Below, one piece after another: positions 22,132 through 32,440 of a stretch of 64,000 bases of DNA. The stretch is taken from contig CM073199.1 in assembly GCA_037042915.1 (NCBI GenBank), positions 3,658,001 to 3,722,000 on the forward strand, written 5' to 3'. This DNA comes from Auricularia sp. M13. Its lineage: Eukaryota; Basidiomycota; Agaricomycetes; Auriculariales; Auriculariaceae. The notes under the pieces are model-generated. The model worked only from the letters and a program-made list of their open reading frames with translations. It did no database searches and was not told the origin of the DNA. The position numbers and the translations under genes were made by a program. Positions within the stretch are counted from its first letter, which is position 1. Each line of letters begins with the position of its first letter.

Positions 22132-23411
22132 ATGAGCGTGCGCACCAGCTCCGCTGAGATATCCATAACAGACCGTGCGCTACTTACTGTCAGTACCCGC
22201 GCCGGCCCAGCTGATATAACAACGTGCCGGCAGCGGAAGTCCTTGTCTCGCTGCTAAACGACCTGCTCGTCGTGCTCTCGCTGGAACAAATTAAACTGGA
22301 GTCACCGCAGGACCTGACCCCTTCGCTGCTGCTCGCGATGCTCGAGTCAATGCTGCGCGCCCGGCTACCTATCGCCCAGACAACCCGCGACGCCCGTACC
22401 AGAGCTGCCAGAGTTGCCGCAATGAAGGTCTTCCTCGCTGTCCTGGAAACGGATATAATGCAAGAGGACGTGGGGCTTGCCGATGTCGACCCGCGCCGCC
22501 TGGCCGACGGTGAATGGGCCGAATGTGTCTTTGTCGGCGAGCTGCTCGTTTGGCTTGCGCGCGATATGGGCTATCTTCCCATGTCGCCGGCAGATTTGGC
22601 CCAAGAGCGTAAGGCAGAGAGCTCAAGCATGGCGCTAGGCGGATCGACATCGACGACGAGGCGGCCACCCGTGCACGGGCACAAAGACAGTGTGACGTCT
22701 ATGCGCACAGCGGACAGCAACCCTTTCGTCGTCAGGCCGAGACCACGGCGGCCCCAGCAGCTGGACGCGTCATCCAGCTACGCAGTCCGCGATGCATCGA
22801 CCAGCCACAGATCGTACTCGCCACCGAGCCCCATGCCGTCCTCGCATCCCTCGCGGACGCCGTCGCCGACGACAGACAGTCTCGGGCTATCATTCCATCC
22901 GCCGCGCGCCAGCTCACCAGCTCGGGTTGAGGATGATTCTGAAGAGGAGCACGAGCTGGACGAGACACAGCTCTGCTCGTGCGACCCCGACGCGTCGTTC
23001 GCGAGTAGCGCGACGTTCTGCACGTGCTCGCATGCTGGCGACGAGCACCCACCAACTTCTCCACCCGAGCGCCGACGAGGGTCCACGCCTACAGTTGCCA
23101 GCGGGCGACCATCTCTGTCAGGCGACAGACGAACGCCTGGCCGACGTCCATCTCTCGATCCACCATCGAGCTCAGCGACGACGCCCGTGCGTTACGACGG
23201 CTGGATCGAACGCGTTGAGGGCGATGTGGAGGCGTTCGAGGCCGCGCGTCGTGCGTCTGCGCGCAGCTTGGGCGCGGCGCGCGGCCGCTCTGCGCCGGGT
23301 ACTGTGCGTAATCCCACGCGCCACGTCTCGCCCGCGCAACACACGCTGGCGTTGATGAACGAGCGCGCGAGGCTGCTTGGTGAGCTAGCCAAGATCCGGA
23401 CCAAGCCATGA
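22132..23411 (+). CDS. Conserved-type protein, helical N-terminus and Ser/Pro-rich tail
   Basis: Exon 22132-22192 (MSVRTSSAEISITDRALLTV) joins exon 22234-23411 across a 41-nt GT-AG intron to give 412 residues. This start was chosen because the long second exon has no ATG near its beginning. Residues about 20-140 form a compact helical domain (VLVSLLNDLLVVLSLEQI, then ECVFVGELLVWLARDMGYLP) that reminds me of the DUF5745/calponin-homology-like N-terminal domain of basidiomycete proteins; that match is from memory. The rest is low-complexity Ser/Pro/Arg with an acidic patch (DDSEEEHELDE) and a short C-terminal helix. It lies in the single-copy core between the inverted arms. Function unknown. 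Confidence 0.7.
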
Positions 23412-23626
23412 ATCACGGAGGCAGCATCTTGCGCTGCGTAGACCCCGATGTGTATCTGCAATATCTTTATTTCTGCTGCTTTGCTCGCGTTGATTCCTGT
23501 TACTTCTTGGAGAAACTAGACTTCTTCTCGGGCACAATAAGTCCCGGTTGACACCTCGAGTTGGATCAGCGAAGTTTGACCCTGTGAATTTCAAGCCCAG
23601 CCGCTTGCGCTTCTTCTAGTACCAGG

Positions 23627-25023
23627 ATGGCGGCCCTTGAGACGGGTCCTTGGCTGCCCTTTGAGCTCGTCTCAAAGGTTATGGACTACGTGAGCATTCC
23701 AGAGCTCGTCCAGCTTTCGCACGTCAGCAGCGGCTGGCGGCTCACGCGCATCCGCATTTCTGGCGCGACATCGAGCTGGATACCACCAAGTCTGCAGCGC
23801 TGGACTTTTTCCTAGCTAGGCTCTCCACGCACACGGCTTCGATCAACATGGACGTCGCCTGCCTTTCCTATCAGCTGACAGACAAAGATCTTCGCCGGTA
23901 CTGTTCGGTTGTGCCGCCTGCGGTCCGCCGCAACCTATTTCGCACAAATCATCTCAGCATTAAAGGCACGGACAACCTTTGCCCATACGTCTGTGATGCG
24001 CTCGTAGAGCCCGCCCCAATGCTGCAGGAACTTTCCCTCATGAATTTCCTGGAAGATGCGAACATACTATCCGTACCCGAGACTTTCCTCGGTGGGTATG
24101 CGCCGAAACTCAAAAAAGCACATCTCTCGTATGTCGATCTCCCTTGGCCAGCCCATGCCGTCACTGCATTCCAAAACATCGAATGGCTCTACTTCACATC
24201 CGAGCGGGAAGTCGCTGTCCCCGACATTCTTGCCCACTTCCCTGCGCTGAAGCATCTCCGCGTCTGTTTGTTCGCGTGCGTCGAGGCTGACGCGCGCATG
24301 GGTTTTGCCGACCGCACTCTGACCACGCTCGACGTTGTCGTGTGGAACGAGACCTATACTCCGTTCTTCTCTGCGTTTCACCCTCTGGATCTCGCGGCCA
24401 TTAGGCATCTCACATGCTCGGCGTCTGGCGCTCGCCCTTGGATACACACACTCCTCAGTGTGCTCAAAGGTCCCCTGACGCTCACTATCCGGGATCACGG
24501 GTTGATCGACGTGAGCGTCGAACTCTCCTCAGCGGATTCCGCACAGGCACGCACGCGCACGTTCCACATCGATCAGTCGCACGGCCAGGGTCAAGAAGTC
24601 GTACTCTGGCTTTTTAGGGCCGAACTGCTCACTCGCATCTCTCATTTCCGGCTACTCTCGAAGAACGCTAGTATCGTGCCCGAGATCGGCGACGCGCTGC
24701 CTGCATGCGAAACTGTTGAACTCTGCTTCGACGGGTCGGCGGGTCGCAGCCATCCGCTGATTAGGCGACTTAACTACAATGCTCTCCGCGAGCCGTACGC
24801 CCTGCAATTCCCTGCTGTTCGGACTATTATCTGCATTCCCAGCGACGACGCGCCCGTTGGCCTTGCCGTTTCCGCGGACGATCTTTCTGCCCTTTTGGCG
24901 AGAGTTATTCAGGATCGTCCTTCGCCTCTCGAATTCATCGAGCTTGCAGGTGTGCAGCTCACTGGAGATATACAGGCGCTTGAGCGTGAGTACGGCTGTA
25001 CAGTCAGGCAGCGGAAATTGTAG
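23627..25023 (+). pseudogene. F-box family A gene with a frameshift in the F-box (A5)
   Basis: The Met at 23627 opens a good F-box start (LPFELVSKVMDYVSIPELVQ, then SSGWR). Near 23736 a few bases are missing and the frame changes. The expected AHAHPHFWRDIEL then follows in the frame that stays open to 25023. That part holds the whole LRR region (FLGGYAPKLKKAHL, LAHFPALKHLRV, ELLTRISHFRLLS) and the tail FIELAGVQLTGDIQALEREY. It is either freshly inactivated or translated from an internal Met (for example 23848) without an F-box. Closest relative of fragment A4. It occupies the core of the inverted repeat. Confidence 0.75.
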
Positions 25024-25734
25024 ACGTGGTCAATTATGGCTGTCATTTTGCAATACCCTCAGCTCTGTTAGTCGCTGTGCATTGGGTTGTCAGGGTCCAA
25101 ATTGACGAGGTTCCATGGCCAGACACACAAATGGGAAAACCCTCAAACCAACTCAAAACAGTCAGGATTAGCATGATATATATGAAAGGGAGTCGATATG
25201 GTGAACTGCAGAAATGCGCCCCCCTTGATCGCGGCGCTCATAATTTTGCGCGAGCTTCAGTTCGGCAGCATCAGCGTGCGGCTGCAACACTCCTCAGATA
25301 CCGGCGCTGACGAGCTCGCGCTCAACGGAAAATCACTGCCGCCTATCTCGCGCTCTGATCGACGCTGGGTCGATGACCTTGACGCGGGATCAGATTGAGC
25401 AGTTGCTCGTGACACCGCGGCAAGACGGAACGCGTTTACCAGTCAACCCTGTTAAGGACCGGGATTCTCATACGGAATGCAATGACGATGTTCCAGCCGG
25501 GTTGGATGACGCAGAAGAGATGCCGGATGTGCTTGTTTCTGCGGTAGAATAGGTTATAGGTACGCCGATGTCTCATACGTCATATTCAAGTGAGATACCC
25601 ATCGATCTCATGACATTCTTCTCAAGGCTAGATTATATTGGCTTTTTCGAGCGCAGACCTCGCGCCGATAAATGTGCCAGCGCGTGCTTGGTACCTCGGA
25701 TTGACTATATACAGTCAATGGAGGCCTTAACGGC
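25024..25734. other. Intergenic with one unassigned small frame
   Basis: A plus-strand frame ending at 25552 (from Met at 25373: MTLTRDQIEQLLVTPRQDG...VLVSAVE, 59 codons, open further upstream) looks protein-like but is unassigned and may be a gene remnant. Otherwise no signal was found. Confidence 0.3.
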
Positions 25735-26977
25735 TCATTGCAACTTCCAGTGCGGTAGAAAGACCTCGCGGACGAAGCTCTCGACCGATGCTGGCTTGAA
25801 TCCGTACTCTGCGCCCGCGGCTCTGTCAGAATGACGATCATTCCGCGAATCACGACACTCACGCTCGAGCAACGGGTCGGGATACTCCTTATCGCGATAC
25901 ATTCCGTACTCGCCACAGTACTTCCACACTCCGTCCAACCACTACAGGTGACAGCTGATGAGCTAACTGACGCTGAGACAGAACAGGTGACGGGAGACAG
26001 ACCTGCGAGATCTGGTCCTGTCCGAACTTCACTGGCGCGCCGACGCGCGTCTTGCGTCCTGAGACCTTGGCGACAATTTCGGCTTGCTCTTTAAGCGTCA
26101 TCCAGTGGGGCGCTAGGATGACCTTCTTGCCGAGGAAGGCGTCGGAATGCGAGAGGATCGTCTTGACGGCTTCTCCGACGTCGACCTCGATGCGCGCGAA
26201 CGGCACTGTCAATGCAAAATGGTGAGTATGAGAATAAGCATTTGCATTTTCACGGAGACGCACGTTTCTTATCCGCATTGGCTATAGAACCAGACGTAAT
26301 CTCGATGGTATCCTCCTCGGGAATGTACCTCGAGAAGCCGGGGAAGTATACCAGATCTAACCGAAGTGAGCAGCCATCATACTTAATGAGCCTAAAGCAT
26401 GAGAGTAACTCACTCTCAAGGAAGATAGGGGTGTAAAGAAACGTGGCCGGGATACCGATGGACAAAATGTGCTCCGTGATTTCGTCCTTATCATCGTAGA
26501 ACGGCACAGCGAGCTCGCCGTTCGTCTTCTTCGTGATCGACTCGAGCGTAGACCAGACGAAGTGACGCACGCCTGCGATCTTTGCAGCATCCGCCATGTT
26601 CTTTCCCTGGGTCTGTTCTTTCGGGCCAGTTGCCGTCACTGAGAACACCTGATGACCGTTAGCTCATCGACCAGGAGCAAGTAGGCACCAGAACGAACCG
26701 CATCAACACCAGTGTACGCCTTGACAAGTGTCTGGACGTCGTCGAGGTTGATGGTGACAAGCTCGACTCCCGGAATGGCAGTGAGCTCGCGAGCTTTGTC
26801 AGCAGTGGCGTCTCGAACAGCGGCGCGCACTCTGAATCCCGCATGCGCAAGCGAACGAACGGCTGAGCCACCTGAGAACCGTGTCATTTCAGCATCATCC
26901 TACGCATCTAGCCGGACGAATTGACCTTGTTTGCCAGTGGCTCCGTGCACTACGACTGTCTTAATGGCTGAGGACAT
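25735..26977 (-). CDS. NmrA-like family protein, seven exons, intact (NmrA3)
   Basis: Exons on the minus strand: 26977-26926, 26871-26699, 26648-26414, 26356-26264, 26205-26003, 25941-25863 and 25808-25735, giving 302 residues. Exon lengths (52, 173, 235, 93, 203, 79, 74) equal those of NmrA1 except for one extra codon in exon 4, which supports both models. The dinucleotide-binding motif HGATGKQGGSAVRSL opens the Rossmann fold, followed by GVRHFVWSTLESITKKTNG and VPFARIEVDVGEAVK. Expected to be an NAD(P)-binding regulator or redox sensor of the NmrA/HSCARG group. It sits in the right arm of the inverted repeat beside proline-rich gene P2. Confidence 0.9.
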
Positions 26978-27587
26978 GTTTCTGTCTTGACTGGAGCGCT
27001 TGCAGTCTCGACTACGATTCGAGTCTTTTTATCGAAACTTCCTGCCACCTTCCTCAGCTGCGTCCGTACCGGGTCGACGCGCTGACTCAGCCTGACTGAA
27101 AGCGTACAGGTCGTTACTAAAGCGGAAACTGATGTGGGATCTGGTTTATTAAGCTCTGTAATTCCTCTGCTTGCAGATGACAAAATGAGAAGCGCGCGTC
27201 GTGAGCGCTCGACGGAAGCTCAGAAGCTCGTTCTCCGATCATGCCGGTTTCACGAAGGTTCCCTGCAGTTCTCAATTCCCAGGTCACTATTGTTGTTGGT
27301 GACAATGGATCTCCGGGATCTGTCTAATCTTCGCCACGATCCCGCTAACCAAGCTTTCACGAGGCTTTCACACGAGTAGGAGCGCTCATGATGTGGCTAG
27401 GGCATTCCAACGTCTCAGTGCCATCTCACGCGCACGAACATATAAGCAAACATCTTTCACTGTCATCAACGGCCTACATGAAACCTGAGTCTGTGTATCA
27501 AACATACGGCCAGCGCGAGAGAGGGCATGAGCAAGCGATACGGAAACAGCTACAGAATCAACCGGACTTGTGAGACTTGAACAGGAG
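26978..27587. other. Intergenic between NmrA3 and P2
   Basis: About 600 nt. The part next to P2 matches the stretch after P1 (27386-27587 against 20818-20935), so the repeat includes the 3' flank. No further gene was seen. Confidence 0.45.
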
Positions 27588-28175
27588 TCAGCAGAGACAA
27601 ATAGATGAATGGTTATCGATGTTAACGAACCACTTCGCAAAGGCACCTGACAGTGCCAGACCTGAATTCGTGACCACATACGTTGCAGGGGTACTCTACG
27701 AGAAAATCAGTGGACGAATACCTACATTCATCGCGGGCGTACTGTGTGTGTCGGTGTAGACGAGAGCCCATGGCGGCGAAGTAGTGTGATTGGCTTTATC
27801 GTCTGATGCGTGAGTCACCAGAGAGTGTCCTCTCGTATTCTGGGGCACCGTTGCTGGCGCTGGCGCAGCAGTCTGAGCTGGCGCTGGCGCACCGCGAAAT
27901 AGAGCCGTGAAGTGTCCTTTTGGAGGGGGGTGACCTCCAATTACCTGCGCCTCGGTTCTTCTCTGATACTCGGTAGCCGCAGCCTTGTAGTCTGGGCGGG
28001 TTTGCGAAGATGGAGGCGGCCGCGGGGGAGTGGGTGGATGCCAGGCGCCAGGAAGGGCAGACCCCTTAGGGCGCGCAGGGTTCGGCTGCGAAGAATACAT
28101 ATAGGTTAGAACATCAGCGGGCCTGATTAGAGTGCAGGGGAGATGGACCGCATCCGCCGTTGCTTTTCTGTTCAT
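27588..28175 (-). CDS. Small proline-rich protein P2
   Basis: Exons 28175-28149, 28085-27726 and 27695-27588 give 164 residues: a 9-codon first exon (MNRKATADA), a Pro/Ala-rich body (PPPKGHFTALFRGAPAPAQ, then SPPWALVYTDTHSTPAMN) and the tail SGLALSGAFAKWFVNI, which is identical in P1. The first intron has a CTAAC branch site and TTCGCAG acceptor. The second is 30 nt, as in P1; if it is not removed, translation ends at a stop in the same relative place in both copies. Family unknown. Head-to-head with F-box B3, 402 bp between starts. Confidence 0.62.
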
Positions 28176-28577
28176 GGTAGAAGGACGATGAAGGACGGGG
28201 GGGTGCTTGACCAGTTCTTGACCTTATGAACAACTGGAGGGTATAGTAGAGAGAAGCATGATGTCCAAACAGCGGGGGAGGACCAAAATTTTTTCCGGAA
28301 GATGCCATTGTAATTCTTCTCGGTCGCAATGGTCACGGAGCAGCTGGACGCACCGAGAGAGATCGATAGCCGGATCGCGAGTGTAATCCCGAGAGACATG
28401 CTCCTGCCAGTTTGACACCACGTCTGCCAGTGAGTCTATCCGTACATAAATTGCGTACCGAGATGCACTGGCATAGGTAGTCGGGGATGATTCGTCCGCT
28501 ACCGCGGAAATCCGCCGAGCTGTTGGCACTTCCGGCGCTGCGGACCGATATTCAAACCCCGCTATCTCACCCTTCCC
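28176..28577. promoter_or_regulatory. Divergent promoter between P2 and F-box B3
   Basis: 402 bp separate the outward-facing start codons of P2 and B3, the same pairing as B2/P1. The duplicated unit therefore includes a shared regulatory interval. No single element could be assigned. Confidence 0.5.
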
Positions 28578-30056
28578 ATGGCTGACCTCACGACGACTGT
28601 GCCAAACGAGATACTGTGGGCTTGCATGGACTTCATTTCACTCGTAGACATTGTGCACCTTATGCACCTGTCTAAACGATGGCAGCGGCTGGCTATCAAC
28701 CACGAAACATACTGGAAATACCTCACCATCACATCCCCGTCTACCTCGGCCACCGAATGGTTTCTGCTGCGTCTATCGAGGTCAAAGCTGCGCTTGATAA
28801 GCATAGATGCAAGGATTAATGACGCTGAGGACTGCTACGTCTGCATAATCTTGCGGGCAATCACAGCGCATCTTTCTCACCTGCAGTCTCTGAACTGCTG
28901 TGTGCGCTACCGGCACAGCGGCTGGCTCTTCGACGCGTTGGAATACCCTGCATATAATTTAGAACGGCTCACTTTGCGTGTTGCGGTTGACATGGAGGAT
29001 CTCAATATTGCACTGCTGCCGCGGACGCTCATGATGCGAACGGCCCCTCGACTGGCGCGGCTTTCTGTACAGAATATCTCCCTGGAGCGCATGCCAGTTG
29101 GAGCCTTTCCTTCGATAAAGCATCTCGATTTTGGTTACACGGTCAAATACGAGTTCATCGACGTCCAGGTGTTGCTCGAGGCGCTAGTCTCCGTCCGGCA
29201 TCTCACGCTTACTGGCTACCCTCGCGTAAAGGACCCCGATGCCATCAATCCCTCCGTATTCCGAAGACTTGACTTTCTTTCTCTTTATCTGGGCTGCTCG
29301 TTACCGGAGAATATGCGGGAGCTGCTTCAGATGCACTCGCTGCCGCACGTCCTCTGCGCGCGCGCAGATCCATTCGAGGTCTCATCGCTCATGAATAGCC
29401 TCGACGGGAAGCTTGACATGCACATACATCCAGAAGAGGATGCCGACGACGTCTTCTTCATTCATATTCTTGAATCGGCGACCTCACGCGTCCGGTCGTT
29501 CGCGGAAAGCACCCAGTGTTACGGTGCCAGCCGTGACGATGGCATGGCGTGTGATGTCTTATTGCGCACCGACATCACCGCTCGGGTCGTCTTCCTTTCG
29601 TTAACAACGACACTCTGGACAACAATTGTGCCATTCGTCCAGTCGCTGCCCGCCCTGACTGAACTGCGCTTAGTCATTGCTCTCGACGACAACGCCTTCT
29701 TGGAGACCTTGTCCATACCGAAGCTACACTGTCCAAACCTTCGCAGATTGACGATGCGGAGTGGTGATTCTCCGGCGCCAACTACTGTGAAAGCTGAGGC
29801 GCTCACCTCCTTCATTTTGCGTGCTTTGTCCAGCGAGTCCTTTCCTATCGCCGTCGCCTTGGACGGTGCCCGGCTATCTTCCGCGGCAGAACTACCTCCC
29901 GACCTGATTCGTTCGATGGAACAAGGCCATCGATCCACACAAATGTGAGTGCAGACCAATCTACGCATCCTCGCATGCTCACATGATCTGGCTACCTTGT
30001 CAATCAGAAAGGACTTTTGCTTTAGGGAACCAAGTTTCGTGCAATATATACTCTAG
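28578..30056 (+). CDS. F-box protein, family B, intact (B3)
   Basis: Main exon 28578-29944 plus a probable last exon 30008-30056 (GTGAGT donor, ATCAG acceptor, 63-nt intron) give 471 residues. Without splicing the frame ends at 29948 (456 residues). The F-box is at the N-terminus: VPNEILWACMDFISLVDIV, then SKRWQRLAINHETYWKYL. The rest is LRR-like with family landmarks (MRTAPRLARLSVQNI, VRHLTLTGYPRVKDP, PALTELRLVI, NLRRLTMRSG). It is a mirror-image partner of B2, forming the outer gene of the right arm of the inverted repeat. Presumed SCF substrate adaptor. Confidence 0.87.
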
Positions 30057-30084
30057 ATTGAGATTGTTGCATGTGTACTCTACA

Positions 30085-30245
30085 TATCTCGTTGCCTGAC
30101 TGTACACCCGTACTCTCGTGCTCAAGAGCCCCTATATCTCCGGTGATCTGCACGCCGGAGAGCTCGATGACATCGAGAGGAGAGGCGAGCGAATGACTCT
30201 CGCGGCGGAGCAGAAACTTCGAGGATAATCCTTTCCGTACCCTCG
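30085..30245 (-). pseudogene. Relic of the F-box family A 3' end (A6)
   Basis: On the minus strand SPLDVIELSGVQITGDIGAL matches SPLEFIELAGVQLTGDIQAL of copy A5. The end of the tail (YGCTVRQR in A5) continues after a small frame change. Nothing 5' of this survives. It lies just downstream, in minus orientation, of the NmrA relic at 30400-30545, the same order as NmrA1 and A2. Confidence 0.65.
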
Positions 30246-30399
30246 TCAAGGCCCTGTCATGCTCCTACTGTAGATGGTCGGCTTTCTCGTCTGACGCGGA
30301 CAAGCGTGGCAACCAGGAATTACACGCGACATATGTTCATTTCATCTGTTGTTACCATACATGCTTTCTTGACACCGCTGTTAGAACTAGTCGCTACAA

Positions 30400-30545
30400 C
30401 CCGAGATGCGGCAGGAGCTTCTCGCGCACAAAGCTCCCGAACGCGGCTGCTGGAATCCATACTCTGCAGGCGGGTCAATAAGCATTAGGGAACATTCAAC
30501 TGCATTCCGACTCGGACTCACTCTCGAGCAGCGGCCCGCGAGACC
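30400..30545 (-). pseudogene. Relic of NmrA exons 6-7 (NmrA4)
   Basis: On the minus strand the end of exon 6 survives as PLLE followed by a GTGAGT donor. After an intron-like stretch, exon 7 begins EYGF and ends FGSFVREKLLPHLGL and stop, in a shifted frame. Intact copies have EYGFKPASFESFIREMLLPH (NmrA1) and EYGFKPASVESFVREVFLPH (NmrA3). The rest of the gene is gone. Confidence 0.7.
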
Positions 30546-30826
30546 AACGACGTACAATAACAATCTCGAGATCATCATGGCATGGGGTTCTCGAGAATTG
30601 CTCAAACATCAACCGGCAACTGCAGGAGGGAACTGAGCGAACGTTTTAAGCAAAAAGCATAGCGAGCAGTGTGGCCTGGTTTAATTGGAACGACTATCTT
30701 CCAAAAGAGGATGCAAAGGAGACTAGTGGCCTGGGGAACGGACCATAACAAAGTATACATAGCACTGTGTGCGACGGTGCGAGCATAGTCCATGGGATCC
30801 AGCCATTACAATATCGCAAACTGCAT

Positions 30827-32277
30827 TCAATCTTCGCGACAGGCGAAGTCGCTGCGCGGGTCGCGCTTGTGGCGCCTCAACGCGCTGCTATCCGAAAACG
30901 TCTTGGTGCACTGCGGGCACCTGTACGCTGTCGAGCACTCAGTCTTTCGGGCTCAAGCAAGCGCACACGTTAAGAGAGCGTACGCTTCGCGCCGGTGTGG
31001 ATTCTGGCGTGTTTCTGTGCGTGCAGAGCAGGGCGCGAAAGTCAGCATCAAACAGTTGTAGGCGGCTGGTGCAACGTACATCGCGGTCGCCTGAGTCAAC
31101 GAAACTCTTGTTACAACCAGGCTCGAGACAGGGCCAAGCTAGACAAACAACGCGCGTGAGAAGTCAATTGAATAGGCACATGTAAAACTGAGGCGTACGT
31201 CTCTCGCCGGTGTGGATGCGAATGTGACGCTTGAAGATGTTCATGTCAGTCTCAGACAGTGACGGTGACAATCAGAAACGCGCTGTACTGTACCTTGAGG
31301 TTGTCAGGCCGGCTGAATGTCTTGTTACAATATGAACACCGGTTGTCCGGGTCTTTAATCCAGCAGCCGTGATCACCGTCAGCAACGACGCGTGCTGACG
31401 ACTCGAGGAACGCACCGTAGGGCGCAGCGCCTCGTCGCCGTTTCTTAGGCCGCGCAGGCGACGCCGACTTGGATTCGGGTTCAGACGAATACTCCTCATC
31501 GTCATCGGACGACTGAGACGCAGAGGAGTCGGATAGCCGTGCCCGCTTCCGGCGCGGTTCCGGTGACAAACGGACGACGACGGGAGATGCGGAGGAAGGA
31601 GATGTATGTATGGACTCCGGTGCCTCAGGGACCGGAGTCTGCGGGAACGGCAGGTCCGCGCCAGGCGATAACGATGTACGACTCGATACAGAGACAGGCG
31701 CTGACACGCTGGGTTGCGTAGTAGTCGCCGGAGGTAGCGTCGTAGGTACAAGGGCAGATGGGGGCGCTGCAGGCCTGCCTGCGGCAAGACCACTGATGGA
31801 GGGGGGGTTGGCGGCAGGGTTTATAGACTGATTCGCAGAAGCTGTTCGAAAGGGAAGCATCGGGCCCGAAGAAGAGGTGGGTATTACTTCGGGCAGTAAC
31901 ACGGGCAAGATGCGCGCTACTGGAGCCGCATGAACAGCTGGAGAAGGGGTAAGCGGTGGAGGCGTCTTCGAATGTGGAACATCAGCGGGCGGAGAAGGCG
32001 ATTGAGTGAGATCAATAACAATCGGCGCAGAACGTGGTGCGGGTCGTGTCGGTGAGCGGATCCTAGACAATGTCGGTGAAGATGAACTCCGGGAAGCAGA
32101 AGCGTGAGAACTGGGAGGTGGCATAGCAGACGGAAAGCGAGAAGAGCTAGAGAGATGTTCTGAAACGGATGGCAGGCGAGGTGCTGGCAGATACATATTG
32201 GCTGACGGTTGTTGGCGTGGCGGTGGGACGGCAAGGGTGAGAACGACGGGAGATGGCGGCGGGGTCTCCTTCGGCAT
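30827..32277 (-). CDS. C2H2 zinc-finger protein, three fingers
   Basis: Five exons (32277-31294, 31229-31199, 31138-31080, 31014-30984, 30927-30827) give 401 residues. The splice sites were fixed by finger spacing. Finger 1 is CSYCNKTFSRPDNLKRHIRIH, finger 2 CLEPGC...KHARIH and finger 3 CPQCTKTFSDSSALRRHKR; the last ends its zinc-binding part in an atypical tail. Classical linkers TGERPW and TGAKPY separate them. The first 320 residues are Pro/Ser-rich, with a likely SUMO-interaction motif IVIDLTQSP at about 85 and acidic and basic patches (DDDEEYSSEPE, PKKRRRG) that could be a nuclear signal. A probable DNA-binding regulator. The Met at 32277 may be internal, because the frame upstream stays protein-like (see 32441-33212). 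Confidence 0.75.
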
Positions 32278-32440
32278 CTCAGACCGTAAACAGGGCCAGG
32301 AAGGGCGAGGCTTCGGTGGTTTGACTTCTACTCAAACGTTGAGCGCAAAGCCTCGGAGAAGCGAGTCGATCTTACTCAGTGAACACGGCGCCGGTCCGAC
32401 AGGACCCGTCCACGGTACCTGCGCCGCATGGTGAGAGTCA

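Noticed and set aside
22224-22233. GTG start for the gene at 22132-23411
   Set aside because: A GT-AG intron joins an upstream ATG exon in frame and removes this segment.
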